The notes under the pieces were generated by a model. That model was given only the letters and a program-made list of their open reading frames with translations. It was not told where the DNA came from and did no database searches. Below, piece after piece: positions 47,377-56,988 of a stretch of DNA of 64,000 nucleotides; the first letter of the stretch is position 1; each line of letters starts with the position of its first letter. The position numbers were made by a program, and so were the translations under genes. The stretch covers positions 62,001-126,000 of the forward strand of contig CANMQJ010000014.1 in the NCBI GenBank assembly GCA_947500005.1. Direction: 5' to 3'. The DNA is from an uncultured Paracoccaceae bacterium (lineage in GTDB: Bacteria; Pseudomonadota; Alphaproteobacteria; Rhodobacterales; Rhodobacteraceae).

Positions 47377-48156
47377 ATGAAGATCGCCACGTTCAACATC
47401 AACGGCATCAAGGCGCGCTCCGGGGCGCTCACCGACTGGATCGACGAGGCGCAGCCGGACATTGCCGTCCTGCAGGAGATCAAGTCGCTCGACGAGAATT
47501 TCCCGCGCGAGCTGTTCGAGGATCGCGGCTACTCGGTGGAAACCCATGGTCAGAAAAGCTTCAACGGCGTGGCCATCCTCTCGAAACTGCCGCTCGAGGA
47601 TGTTCAGCGCGGGCTTCCGGGCGATGACAGCGACGAACAGGCCCGATGGATCGAGGCGACGGTCGTGGGAAAGCAGGCGATCCGGATTTGCGGACTGTAC
47701 CTTCCGAACGGCAACCCGGCACCCGGGCCGAAATACGACTACAAGCTCGCCTGGATGGACAGACTGTATCACAGGGCGCAGGACCTGATGAAATCCGAGG
47801 AGCCCGCGCTGATGGCGGGCGACTACAACATCATCCCGCAGGAGGAGGACGCAAAGCGCCCCGACGCCTGGCGCGACGATGCTCTCTTCCGTCCCGAAAG
47901 CCGCGCGGCCTTTCGGCGGATCGTCAACCTTGGATACACCGACGCCTTTCGCGCGCGGGTCCAGGGGCCGGGGCATTATTCCTTCTGGGACTACCAGGCA
48001 GGTGCGTGGAACCGAAACGATGGCATCCGGATCGACCACCTGCTGCTGAACCCGCAGGCCGCTGATCTGCTGCTGGATTGCCGGATCGATGCCGAGAGCC
48101 GCGGGCGTGAAAAACCCTCGGACCATGTTCCGGTCTGGGTGGAGCTCGACCTCTGA
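47377..48156 (+). CDS. xth: Exodeoxyribonuclease III
   Basis: 259 residues from ATG 47377, opening MKIATFNINGIKARSGALTD. The catalytic blocks of the AP-endonuclease family are intact: LQEIKSLDENFPRELFED, GDYNIIPQEEDA and the final RIDHLLLN plus EKPSDHVPVWVEL. It repairs abasic sites and 3' blocked ends in DNA. The 3' end is 4 bp from the convergent FAD monooxygenase. Confidence 0.95.
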   Translation: MKIATFNINGIKARSGALTDWIDEAQPDIAVLQEIKSLDENFPRELFEDRGYSVETHGQKSFNGVAILSKLPLEDVQRGLPGDDSDEQARWIEATVVGKQAIRICGLYLPNGNPAPGPKYDYKLAWMDRLYHRAQDLMKSEEPALMAGDYNIIPQEEDAKRPDAWRDDALFRPESRAAFRRIVNLGYTDAFRARVQGPGHYSFWDYQAGAWNRNDGIRIDHLLLNPQAADLLLDCRIDAESRGREKPSDHVPVWVELDL

Positions 48157-48160
48157 AAAC

Positions 48161-49333
48161 TCAGCCTGCGGTTACATCGTGGCCGTAGATCCAGTCGAAC
48201 CGACGCACCATGCGCTCGGGGGCCAGGGCACCGGCAAGACGCAACGCAATGTGCCCGGCCTTGCGAACCGGCGCCGGGCGCATGTGAAACTTCCATGCAT
48301 TGCCATTGGCCGCCGCGATGACCCGCTCGGCGCGATCGCGCCGCCGCGCCTGATAGCGGCGCAACCCTTCGCGCATCGTGGAAGCACCCGCAAGGCTGTC
48401 GGCCAGCACCCAGGCGTCCTCCAGCGCGAGGTTCGCGCCCTGCGCCATGAAGGGAAGCGTCGGGTGGGCGGCATCACCCAGGATCGCAACGGATTGGCCA
48501 TGCCAACGCCGTGCTACCGGGTGACGGAACAGACCCCAAAGACGCACCTCCTCGACAAGGTCGAGCAACGCGCGCGGCGTTCTCTCGAACCCGGCAAAGG
48601 CAGCGCGCAGGTTGTCGGGGTCATCCGCGTGATCCCACCCTTCCGCCGCCCAGTCGCGACGCTCCTGCACGGCGACGATGTTGACAAGCTGCCCGTCCCG
48701 CAACGGATAGCAGACCAGGTGCCTGCCCGGCCCCATGAAGATCTGGGATTCCGATGGCAGGTCGAGCAGGTTCGGAACGACCGCGCGCCAGGCGACCTGC
48801 CCGGTGAAGAAAGGCGCGTCCGTCCCATTCAGGGCTACGCGTGCCCGCGAATGCAGCCCGTCCGCGCCAATCACCAAGTCTGCCTGAACGTCAGCCCCGT
48901 TGGCCATGTGGAGATGCGCGCGGGGCCCATCCTCGACACGGTCGATCCGTTGCAGCAACCGGACCTGCACGCCAGCCCGGCGCACCGCATCCGCCAGAAG
49001 CTCGATCAGGTCGGCCCGATGCACCAGGCGATAGCTCTGCCCGGTGGCATGGGCGTCCAGGTCCAGCCGGAGAACCTCGCCCGGCTTGCGATAGTCGCGC
49101 AAGACCACGGCATGTGAAGGCATGGAAGCCGAGAAAAGCGCACGTTCCAGACCAAGCGCTCGCAACACCGCAACGCCGTTCGGGCTGATCTGAAGCCCCG
49201 CCCCCACCTCGCGGATCGCGTCAGCCTGTTCGAACACCACAACTTCGGCGCCGCGTTGGCGCAGTGCCAGAGCGGCGGCGAGCCCACCGATCCCGGCGCC
49301 CGCGACCACGAGTTTTCGTCCGGCGAAATCCAT
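48161..49333 (-). CDS. FAD-dependent monooxygenase, salicylate / 3-hydroxybenzoate hydroxylase-like
   Basis: 390 residues. The FAD-binding motif is VAGAGIGGLAAALALRQRGA, the DG motif is VIGADGLHSRARVAL and the GD motif is ILGDAAHPTLPFMAQGANLA. Such NAD(P)H-dependent single-component hydroxylases act on aromatic acids; the ligand is not evident. No aromatic-degradation genes surround it. It is downstream of dksA but separated from it by a clear terminator, so it should have its own promoter. Confidence 0.87.
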   Translation of the reverse strand: MDFAGRKLVVAGAGIGGLAAALALRQRGAEVVVFEQADAIREVGAGLQISPNGVAVLRALGLERALFSASMPSHAVVLRDYRKPGEVLRLDLDAHATGQSYRLVHRADLIELLADAVRRAGVQVRLLQRIDRVEDGPRAHLHMANGADVQADLVIGADGLHSRARVALNGTDAPFFTGQVAWRAVVPNLLDLPSESQIFMGPGRHLVCYPLRDGQLVNIVAVQERRDWAAEGWDHADDPDNLRAAFAGFERTPRALLDLVEEVRLWGLFRHPVARRWHGQSVAILGDAAHPTLPFMAQGANLALEDAWVLADSLAGASTMREGLRRYQARRRDRAERVIAAANGNAWKFHMRPAPVRKAGHIALRLAGALAPERMVRRFDWIYGHDVTAG

Positions 49334-49349
49334 TTTTTCCCTTTAAAGC

Positions 49350-49377
49350 AAAAACGCCGGAGCGGAAGGCCCCGGCG
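49350..49377 (-). terminator. Intrinsic terminator of dksA
   Basis: On the minus strand a CGCCGG/CCGGCG hairpin (arms 49372-49377 and 49355-49360) runs straight into TTTTT (49354-49350). It starts 27 bases after the dksA stop and separates dksA from the FAD monooxygenase gene. Confidence 0.75.
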
Positions 49378-49404
49378 CTTGTAACTTGAACGGCTCAAGG
49401 GGCC

Positions 49405-49827
49405 TCAATCGTCGCGATGGACCTTTTCACGACGTTCGTGGCGTTCCTGTGCCTCGAGCGTCATGGTCGCGATCGGGCGCGCATCCAGCCGCTTGAGCGA
49501 GATCGGATCGCCGGTCACCTCGCAATATCCGTATTCGCCTTCGTCGATGCGGCGCAGCGCGGCGTCGATCTTGGCGACCAGCTTCCGCTGGCGGTCGCGG
49601 GTCCGAAGTTCCAGCGCGCGGTCTGTTTCCTCGCTCGCACGGTCTGCTACATCGGGAATGTTGCGTGTATTGTCCTGCAGCCCCTCGATCGTGTCGCGGC
49701 TGCCCGCCAGAAGTTCGTTTTTCCAATTGATCAGCTTGATGCGGAAGTATTCAAGCTGACGGTCATTCATGAACGGTTCGTCCTCGGCCGGACGGTAATC
49801 GTCCGGCAGGAAGGTTTCCTGCTTCAT
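49405..49827 (-). CDS. dksA: RNA polymerase-binding transcription factor DksA
   Basis: 140 residues from ATG 49827 (MKQETFLPDDYRPAEDEPFM), with GAGGGAG just upstream. The coiled-coil tip and FxExL-like contacts are typical, with DVADRASEETDRALELRTRD for the acidic tip region. The zinc-finger site has only one cysteine: YCEVTGDPISLKRLDARP, then ATMTLEAQERHE, i.e. CxxT and TxxA where E. coli has two CxxC pairs. This single-Cys form is known from Rhodobacter sphaeroides, where it is active. It adjusts promoter opening with ppGpp. Confidence 0.93.
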   Translation of the reverse strand: MKQETFLPDDYRPAEDEPFMNDRQLEYFRIKLINWKNELLAGSRDTIEGLQDNTRNIPDVADRASEETDRALELRTRDRQRKLVAKIDAALRRIDEGEYGYCEVTGDPISLKRLDARPIATMTLEAQERHERREKVHRDD

Positions 49828-50133
49828 CTTGGCTCCCTCGGCACGGCCTGAAACGTCGATCGCGTGTGTTTCACCTGACATTCGGCTCTCCCTTCTGCGG
49901 TGCGTTTAGCCCGTTGGCCGTGGAATGTCACTACACAAAGAGCGCAATATCATGTCAAAAGATGATCAGAACAGGGGCGTCTGTGTCCTAGGACAAATCC
50001 TTGTTTTACAGTCGGTTTTTTCCGAGAGATCCGCCATGCCGGGTCTCGATGCCGCAGGGCGGCGCTTGCCAAAGCCCGGCTGCGCATTTAGGTCAGGGTC
50101 GAGCCATCGCATGGACAGATTTCGGAGACTTTC
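49828..50133. other. Divergent intergenic region between dksA and moxR
   Basis: 306 bases with no supportable gene. The centre (about 49915-50030) is richer in A/T than its flanks and should contain both promoters. TTGTTTTACAG near 50001 resembles a -35 element for moxR, but no matching -10 is clear. A 70-codon frame here lacks a family pattern and was not called. Confidence 0.45.
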
Positions 50134-50979
<846 letters not shown>

Positions 50980-51063
50980 TCCGGCGAACCGGGGGCTGCA
51001 GGCTTATGAGGCTTGCCCCGATTTGGCCCGAATGCCACCATAGACGTGACGTGAAGATGCGGC

Positions 51064-51558
51064 ATGACTGGACCACCTGGCTGCTATTTGGATTTCGGGA
51101 TATTGGCATTGGATGATGATGTGCAGATCCGCCCGCTGCGGGCCGACGACCGGCAGGGCTGGGCGGAGATGTGGCGGGATTATCTGGCGTTCTACGAGAC
51201 CGAACTGCCGCCGGAAATCTATGACAGCAGCTTCGCACGGCTTCTCGGCGACGACCCGCAGGATTTCTCGGGTCTGGTGGCGGAATGCGATGGCCGTCTC
51301 GTGGGGCTTGTCCATTTCCTGTTCCACCGGCACGGATGGAGGGTCGAGAATGTCTGCTATCTTCAGGATCTCTATGCCCGGCCCGAAATGCGCGGAAAGG
51401 GTGTGGGCCGCAAGCTGATCGAAGCCGTGTATGCCGAGGCGGACCGGACCGGCGCGCCGTCGGTCTACTGGCTGACACAGGATTTCAATCACACCGCCCG
51501 CCATCTCTATGACCGGGTCGACAAGCTTACCCCCTTCATCAAGTATCAGCGGCCATGA
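51064..51558 (+). CDS. GNAT family N-acetyltransferase
   Basis: 164 residues from ATG 51064 (an internal TTG near 51106 is an alternative start). The acetyl-CoA loop is YARPEMRGKGVGRKLIEAVY, preceded by strand VENVCYLQDLY and followed by YWLTQDFNHTARHLYDRV. It acetylates an amine on an unknown small molecule or protein. The stop overlaps the next ATG (ATGA), so it is translated with the DUF2927 lipoprotein. Confidence 0.88.
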   Translation: MTGPPGCYLDFGILALDDDVQIRPLRADDRQGWAEMWRDYLAFYETELPPEIYDSSFARLLGDDPQDFSGLVAECDGRLVGLVHFLFHRHGWRVENVCYLQDLYARPEMRGKGVGRKLIEAVYAEADRTGAPSVYWLTQDFNHTARHLYDRVDKLTPFIKYQRP

Positions 51559-52922
51559 TCAGACGCGCGACTCTCATCATGGCGTTGCTGCTGGCCGGTT
51601 GCGACACGGTCCCGCTGGAAGACATGCCCACCCGTGCACAGATCGCGGACAGCACCCTGCCACCGATGAAAAGCTTTTCGGCACCGCGGCCCCAGCCTCC
51701 GGCACGGTCGAACGCCAATATCGCCGCCGATTTCCTTGATCTGCATTTCGAGTTGGAAAGCGGCCGCCAATTGCCCGTGATGACGCGGTTCGAAACGCCG
51801 ATCACAGTCAGGGTCACGGGCGCGCCGCCGCCCTCGCTGCAATCCGATCTGTCCAGGCTTCTGTCGCGCCTGCGCAACGAGGCGGGCATCGACATCCGGC
51901 AGGTCTCCTCGGGGGCGGCGAACATCACCATCGATGCGGTCAGCCGCTCCGAGATACGCCGCGCCCTGCCGCAGGCGGCCTGTTTCGTGGTCCCCAACGT
52001 CACCAGCCTGTCCGATTTCCGGCGCGAGCGCAGGCGGGACAAGACCAACTGGTCTCTTCTTGAAAAGCGCGAGAAGCTGGGCATCTTCGTCCCCAACGAT
52101 GCAACCCCGCAAGAGGTGCGCGACTGCATGCACGAGGAGCTGGCCCAGGCGATCGGCCCCCTCAATGACCTCTATTCCCTGCCCGAGTCGATCTTCAACG
52201 ACGACAACATGCACACGGTGCTGACCGGGTTCGACATGTTGATCCTGCGCGCGACCTATGCTCCCGAACTGCGCAGCGGCATGACCCGCGCCGAGGTGGC
52301 AAGGATCCTGCCCGATCTGCTGGCCCGGCTGAACCCCCGCGGGATCGGGATTGCCCCGCAACAGGTCGTCCGCACACCGCGTTCCTGGATCGATGCGATG
52401 CAGCGGGCGCTTGGTCCCGGTTCGGGCTTGGAAACCCGCGTGCGCGCTGCCGACGAGGCGACACGCATCGCCCAGGCGCAGGGCTGGACCGACCAGCGCC
52501 GCGCCTTTTCGCATTACACGCTCGGCCGCATGATCCAGATGAGCGATCCCGACCTTGCCCAACGCCACTACGCCGCGGCGCTGCAATTCCTCGACCAGAC
52601 ACCGGGAACCGGGCTTCAGAAGGCCCATGTGCGGGCGCAGACGGCCGCCTATGCCATCTCTCGGGGGGACGGCAAGACTGCGCTGGCCCAGCTCAAGGGG
52701 CCTATGGAGGAAGTCCGCCGGGCCGAGAATGCGGCCCTTCTGGCCACCATGATGCTCTTGCAGGCCGAGGCGCTCGACCTCGAAGGCCGCAGCGAAGAGG
52801 CCGCCGCCACCCGGCTGGACAGTCTGGGCTGGGCGCGATACGGCTTCGGCTCGGACTGGGCGGTTCGCGCGCTGATGCAGGACATCGCGCTGCTGAACCC
52901 CCGCAACAGGCTGGGCGGATAG
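51555..52922 (+). CDS. DUF2927 lipoprotein
   Basis: 455 residues. A lipobox (MALLLAGCDTVP) marks an exported lipoprotein with Cys near residue 16. The DUF2927 domain (about residues 55-290) contains LDLHFELESGRQLPVMTRFE and EVRDCMHEELAQAIGPLND, then SIFNDDNMHTVLTGFDMLIL. The HEELAQ motif resembles a gluzincin-type HExxx but lacks the second histidine of HExxH. The C-terminal third is helical and repeat-like (TPR-like). The family is mostly from Rhodobacterales and of unknown role. It is coupled to the GNAT gene. Confidence 0.85.
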   Translation: MIRRATLIMALLLAGCDTVPLEDMPTRAQIADSTLPPMKSFSAPRPQPPARSNANIAADFLDLHFELESGRQLPVMTRFETPITVRVTGAPPPSLQSDLSRLLSRLRNEAGIDIRQVSSGAANITIDAVSRSEIRRALPQAACFVVPNVTSLSDFRRERRRDKTNWSLLEKREKLGIFVPNDATPQEVRDCMHEELAQAIGPLNDLYSLPESIFNDDNMHTVLTGFDMLILRATYAPELRSGMTRAEVARILPDLLARLNPRGIGIAPQQVVRTPRSWIDAMQRALGPGSGLETRVRAADEATRIAQAQGWTDQRRAFSHYTLGRMIQMSDPDLAQRHYAAALQFLDQTPGTGLQKAHVRAQTAAYAISRGDGKTALAQLKGPMEEVRRAENAALLATMMLLQAEALDLEGRSEEAAATRLDSLGWARYGFGSDWAVRALMQDIALLNPRNRLGG

Positions 52923-52929
52923 GAACGCG

Positions 52930-53097
52930 ATGATCATTCTGGGATTTGCCGTGCTGGGTGTGGTGCTCGGCGCATGGACGGCGAAGAGACGCAAGGGATC
53001 GGGCGCGGATGTCGCGCAATACGCTGCCGTTTACGGGATTGCCTTTGCGCTTCTGGGTCTGCTCACTACATTGGTCCTAGACCGCGTATTATTCTGA
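52930..53097 (+). CDS. Small two-helix membrane protein
   Basis: 55 residues from ATG 52930. Two hydrophobic helices (residues about 2-17 and 32-50) are separated by a basic loop, TAKRRKGSGADVAQYAA. It lies 7 bp after the DUF2927 stop and 6 bp before the VWA start, so it is almost certainly translated. Rhodobacteraceae genomes carry similar short proteins at this spot, to my recollection. Function is unknown; it may anchor the MoxR-VWA pair. Confidence 0.75.
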   Translation: MIILGFAVLGVVLGAWTAKRRKGSGADVAQYAAVYGIAFALLGLLTTLVLDRVLF

Positions 53098-53103
53098 GGC
53101 CCC

Positions 53104-54288
53104 ATGTTTCTTCCTTTCTTCGAGAACCTGCGCAAAGCCGGCGTGCCTGTTTCGCTGCGCGAATACCTGACCTTTCTCGAAGGGATGAAAGCGGGCCTCG
53201 CCACCTACGATGTCGAGGCCTTCTACTACCTCGCGCGCGTCTCGATGGTGAAGGACGAGCGCCACATCGACAAGTTCGACCGCGCCTTTGCCGCCTCCTT
53301 CAAGGGACTTGAGGAGATCAGCCTGCAAAACGTGCTGGAGGCCGTGGACATCCCCGGCGACTGGCTCGAGAAAATGGCCGAAAAGCACCTTTCGGAGGAC
53401 GAAAAGGCCGAGATCGAGGCGCTTGGCGGGTTCGAAAAGCTGATGGAAACCCTGCGCGAGCGCCTCAAGGAGCAGGAAGGCCGCCACCAGGGCGGCAACA
53501 AGTGGATCGGCACCGCAGGCACCTCGCCTTTCGGTGCCTATGGATACAATCCCGAAGGCGTACGCATCGGCCAGAAGGAAAGCCGCCACCGCCGCGCGGT
53601 AAAGGTCTGGGACAAGCGCGAGTTCAGGAACCTCGACGATACGGTCGAACTGGGCACACGCAACATCAAGGTCGCGCTCAAACGGCTGCGCCGCTGGGCG
53701 CGCGAGGGCGCGCACGAGGAACTGGACCTCGACGGCACGATCCGCGCCACGGCCGAGCATGGATATCTCGACGTCAAGACCCGGCCCGAGCGGCACAACG
53801 CGGTCAAGGTGGTGCTGTTTCTGGACGTGGGCGGCTCGATGGACCCGCATGTGAAGGTTGTGGAAGAGCTGTTTTCCGCCGCGCGGTCCGAGTTCAAGCA
53901 CCTCGAGTACTACTATTTCCACAACTGTCTCTATGAAGGTGTCTGGCGCGACAACCGCCGCCGCTGGGACAAGCAGACTCCCACATGGGAAGTTCTGCGC
54001 ACCTATGGCCCCGACTACAAATGCATCTTCGTCGGCGACGCCTCGATGAGCCCTTACGAGATCGCCTATCCCGGCGGTGCGAACGAGCACTGGAACGCCG
54101 AGGCCGGGCAGACATGGCTGACGCGCGCGCGCGAGCAATGGCCCTCCAACCTCTGGATCAACCCGGTGCCCCAGAAATATTGGGACTACACGCATTCCAT
54201 CTCGATGATCCGTGACATCTTCGAGGGCCAGATGGTTCCGATGACGCTTCAGGGGCTGGAGCGCGGGATGCGCGACCTGACGCGCTGA
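53104..54288 (+). CDS. VWA-domain protein, CoxE family (COG3552)
   Basis: 394 residues. An N-terminal helical region (FFENLRKAGVPVSLREYLTF) precedes a VWA domain at about residues 210-394. The MIDAS is VVLFLDVGGSMDPHVKVVEE, with Gly replacing the first Ser of the usual DxSxS, then a Thr/Asp-containing FVGDASMSPYEIAYPG. These proteins pair with MoxR ATPases and are thought to grip metal centres or substrates. It follows the 55-residue membrane protein by 6 bp. Confidence 0.87.
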   Translation: MFLPFFENLRKAGVPVSLREYLTFLEGMKAGLATYDVEAFYYLARVSMVKDERHIDKFDRAFAASFKGLEEISLQNVLEAVDIPGDWLEKMAEKHLSEDEKAEIEALGGFEKLMETLRERLKEQEGRHQGGNKWIGTAGTSPFGAYGYNPEGVRIGQKESRHRRAVKVWDKREFRNLDDTVELGTRNIKVALKRLRRWAREGAHEELDLDGTIRATAEHGYLDVKTRPERHNAVKVVLFLDVGGSMDPHVKVVEELFSAARSEFKHLEYYYFHNCLYEGVWRDNRRRWDKQTPTWEVLRTYGPDYKCIFVGDASMSPYEIAYPGGANEHWNAEAGQTWLTRAREQWPSNLWINPVPQKYWDYTHSISMIRDIFEGQMVPMTLQGLERGMRDLTR

Positions 54289-54295
54289 GCCGGGC

Positions 54296-55723
54296 ATGGA
54301 GGCTCTGCAGGCGCCGTTGGGCCCTATCCTGATCCTCGACGATGTGTGCGAGGGCCGCATGGCGCTGGCCGCGCTCTTCGTGATGCCACGCGACGACGTC
54401 CCTGCCCCCATCGAGACCGAGCACGAGACGGTGGCGCCCGACCGTATCGCACGCTACCGGGGCGCCGACATCTATCGCGCCCGCTTCATCCTGCCCGCCG
54501 ATGAACCCTCCGCCTATCAATGGAACGGTCAGCGCTTCGACCTGGCCGGGCTGGGGGGCGACCTGCGCATCGCCTATGTCTCCTGCAACGGCGAGGAGCA
54601 CGGCGATCTCGACCGCCCCGGCGAAGAGCGCGACGTCATGTGGGCGCGGTTGGCAGAAGACCATGACGAGGTGCCTTTCAGCCTTCTGTTGCATGGCGGC
54701 GATCAGGTCTATGCCGACGAGGTCACCCTCGGCCATCCGCTCAGCGAAAACTGGCCTGACCGGATCCCGCGCGATCCGTCCCGCGCCGATCTGGCCGAGC
54801 TGCGCGCGCATCTGCGCGAACGGTTTATGGAACGCTACCTTGCCGTCTATCGCTGCCCCGGCATGGCGCATGTGGCCGCGCGGGTCCCCTCCCTGATGCA
54901 GTGGGACGATCACGACATCTGCGACGGCTGGGGCTCGCTGCGGCGCTCGCGCACCTACTCGCCGGTAGGGCAGACCCTGTTCGATGCGGCGCGCGAGGCC
55001 GCCCTGCTGTTCCAGCACGCGGCCACGGATGGCGATCTGCCCGCACGCTTTGCCGACCCGTTGGGCCTGCATCTGGGCTGGCAGGTTACCGCGCCGGGCC
55101 TGCGCATCCTCGGGCCAGACCTGCGATCCGAACGCAGCCGGCGCGAGGTCATGGGACAACGCGGCTGGCCGTGGATCGAGAACGCGGCGCGCGCATCCGC
55201 GCCGGGACGAACGTTGGTGATGTCGAGCGTGCCGCTCTTGGGTCCCCGCCTGTCCCTGCTGGAACTGCTGATGGTGCTCACGCCCTCGATGCAGAAATAC
55301 GAGGATGACCTGCGCGACCAGTGGCAAAGCCGTGCGCATCGCGGCTCCTGGATCCAGATGCTGGCCCTGATGGCCCGCATCGCCGAGCCCCCGGATCAGC
55401 AGGTCACGATCCTGTCGGGCGAGATCCACCTCGCTACGCGCGGCGAGATGACCTTGGCCGAGGGCAAGGTCATGCATCAATTGGTCGCCTCGGGCATCGC
55501 CCATCGCGCCCCGCCCCAGGTCTGGGCGCGCGTTCTGGGCGCGCTGGCATGGATGGGTGAAAGCCCCCTGCCCGGCCACCCGGTCCGCATCAGGCCCATC
55601 CCCGGCCAGCCCCGCCGTTACGTCGCCGAGCGCAATTACCTGACCCTCGAGCACAAAGGTGGCGACTGGTCGGCGCGCTGGGTCTTGGAGGAGTCGGGCC
55701 GCGCGCCACCATTGATGCTTTGA
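54296..55723 (+). CDS. PhoD-like alkaline phosphatase family protein
   Basis: 475 residues. The phosphatase core begins near residue 100 with LRIAYVSCNGEE, and key metal ligands are in LLLHGGDQVYADEV, LMQWDDHDICDGWGS and VTILSGEIHLATRGEM. No signal peptide is seen, unlike secreted PhoD, so it is likely cytoplasmic. It hydrolyses phosphoesters of unknown identity. It follows the VWA gene by 7 bp and precedes the M48 protease by 39 bp. Confidence 0.85.
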   Translation: MEALQAPLGPILILDDVCEGRMALAALFVMPRDDVPAPIETEHETVAPDRIARYRGADIYRARFILPADEPSAYQWNGQRFDLAGLGGDLRIAYVSCNGEEHGDLDRPGEERDVMWARLAEDHDEVPFSLLLHGGDQVYADEVTLGHPLSENWPDRIPRDPSRADLAELRAHLRERFMERYLAVYRCPGMAHVAARVPSLMQWDDHDICDGWGSLRRSRTYSPVGQTLFDAAREAALLFQHAATDGDLPARFADPLGLHLGWQVTAPGLRILGPDLRSERSRREVMGQRGWPWIENAARASAPGRTLVMSSVPLLGPRLSLLELLMVLTPSMQKYEDDLRDQWQSRAHRGSWIQMLALMARIAEPPDQQVTILSGEIHLATRGEMTLAEGKVMHQLVASGIAHRAPPQVWARVLGALAWMGESPLPGHPVRIRPIPGQPRRYVAERNYLTLEHKGGDWSARWVLEESGRAPPLML

Positions 55724-55762
55724 TCTCTTGCCGCGCCCCTCGCGCCAGCCCATATCTGGACC

Positions 55763-56449
55763 ATGCTCAAGTTCACACCGATCCTTCTCGCGATCCTTTA
55801 TGCGCTGGTCATGTACCGGGTCTCGGTCTGGCGCACGCATCGGGATCTCGATGCGCGCTCGACCGAGCTCGCCGATCCCGAGCTGAAGCGCCTGACCGAC
55901 CGTCTGGCCGCCGCGCTCGACCTCAAACGTATCCCGGTCTATGTCTACGAGATCGACCCGGTGAACGGGCTGGCCGCTCCCGACGGGCGCATCTTCATCA
56001 CCCGCGGCTTTTATCGCAAATTCCGCTCGGGCGAGGTGACGGGAGAGGAGATGGCCTCGGTCATCGCGCATGAGCTGGGGCACGTGGCGCTGGGCCATGC
56101 AAAGCGGCGGATGATCGACTTTTCGGGCCAGAATGCGCTGCGCGCGGCCTTGATCATGCTCCTGAACCGGTTCATCCCGTTCGTCGGCGTCTGGATCGCG
56201 AATTTCCTTACCGGCCTTCTTGCCTCGCGCCTCTCGCGCGGCGACGAATACGAGGCGGATGAGTATGCCGCAGCACTTCTGACCAAGGCGGGGATCGGCG
56301 TCGCGCCGCAGAAATCGCTGTTCCGCAAGCTCGACGCGCTGACCAACAGCCGCGCGGGCGTCGCGCCCGCCTGGTTGATGAGCCATCCCAAGACCGAAGA
56401 ACGCATCGCCGCGCTCGAGGCGCTGGAAGCGCGCTGGACCAAGGCCTAG
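55763..56449 (+). CDS. M48 family membrane metalloprotease
   Basis: 228 residues with an N-terminal helix and the zinc motif HELGH in SVIAHELGHVALGHAKRR. The third ligand is the glutamate in SRGDEYEADEYAAALL, and a membrane segment lies between (FVGVWIANFLTGLLAS). The family cleaves membrane or misfolded proteins. It is shorter than HtpX but otherwise complete. Its TAG stop shares CTAG with the convergent PIN gene. Confidence 0.88.
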   Translation: MLKFTPILLAILYALVMYRVSVWRTHRDLDARSTELADPELKRLTDRLAAALDLKRIPVYVYEIDPVNGLAAPDGRIFITRGFYRKFRSGEVTGEEMASVIAHELGHVALGHAKRRMIDFSGQNALRAALIMLLNRFIPFVGVWIANFLTGLLASRLSRGDEYEADEYAAALLTKAGIGVAPQKSLFRKLDALTNSRAGVAPAWLMSHPKTEERIAALEALEARWTKA

Positions 56450-56988
56450 CGCGAAAGCGCCTTGCCCAGCCGGGGCAGCCGCGCCTTTTTCAGAAGCCCG
56501 CGCATCTCCCACCGCTCAGCGGAAAGCCGGTTGGCCTCGTCCAGCACTTTTTCACCCACGGCTTCGATATCGGCAGGCGCATCCTGCCAGAACTGCACGA
56601 GCAGCGTATCGGGATCGATCCTGTCCAACCCTTCCTCGGCAAGGATATTGCGCGGGAAATCGCGCCGGTTCAGCGTGACGATCAGATCGGCCGACCCGGC
56701 AATGGCTGTGGCCAGAACATGGACATCCGCAGGATCGGGGAGCCATAGCCGCGCCTCGATGCCTGCCGCCGGTGCCACCTCGGCCTCGGGCCAGGCCGCC
56801 CGCGTCAACGCGATCTCGGCACGGGCCTGCGCCTCTCCCGCAGGACCCAGCTTGATAGCGGCGCGCGCCCATTCCTCGAGGATGCGGGCCGACCAGAGCG
56901 GTGTGAAATGGCCCGTTCGCGCGGCGCCCAGGAGCATCTCGCGCATCACCGTCGGATAGATGACACAGGTATCCAGAACAGCCTTCAC
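56446..56988 (-). CDS. PIN domain protein (RSP_2648-like)
   Basis: 180 residues from a GTG at 56988 overlapping the rlmI stop (GTGA), which gives KAVLDTCVIYPTVMREML. The acidic residues of the PIN nuclease site are present: LDTCVIYP, ILEEWAR, LPDPADVHVLATAI and ADLIVTLNRRDF. PIN domains cut RNA and are often toxins, but no antitoxin-like gene is adjacent. Coupling to the rRNA methyltransferase suggests an RNA-processing role instead. Shares the CTAG stop with M48. Confidence 0.85.
   Translation of the reverse strand: MKAVLDTCVIYPTVMREMLLGAARTGHFTPLWSARILEEWARAAIKLGPAGEAQARAEIALTRAAWPEAEVAPAAGIEARLWLPDPADVHVLATAIAGSADLIVTLNRRDFPRNILAEEGLDRIDPDTLLVQFWQDAPADIEAVGEKVLDEANRLSAERWEMRGLLKKARLPRLGKALSR

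Noticed and set aside
56446..56988. Toxin-antitoxin pair
   Set aside because: No small antitoxin gene adjoins; the overlapped neighbour is an rRNA methyltransferase.
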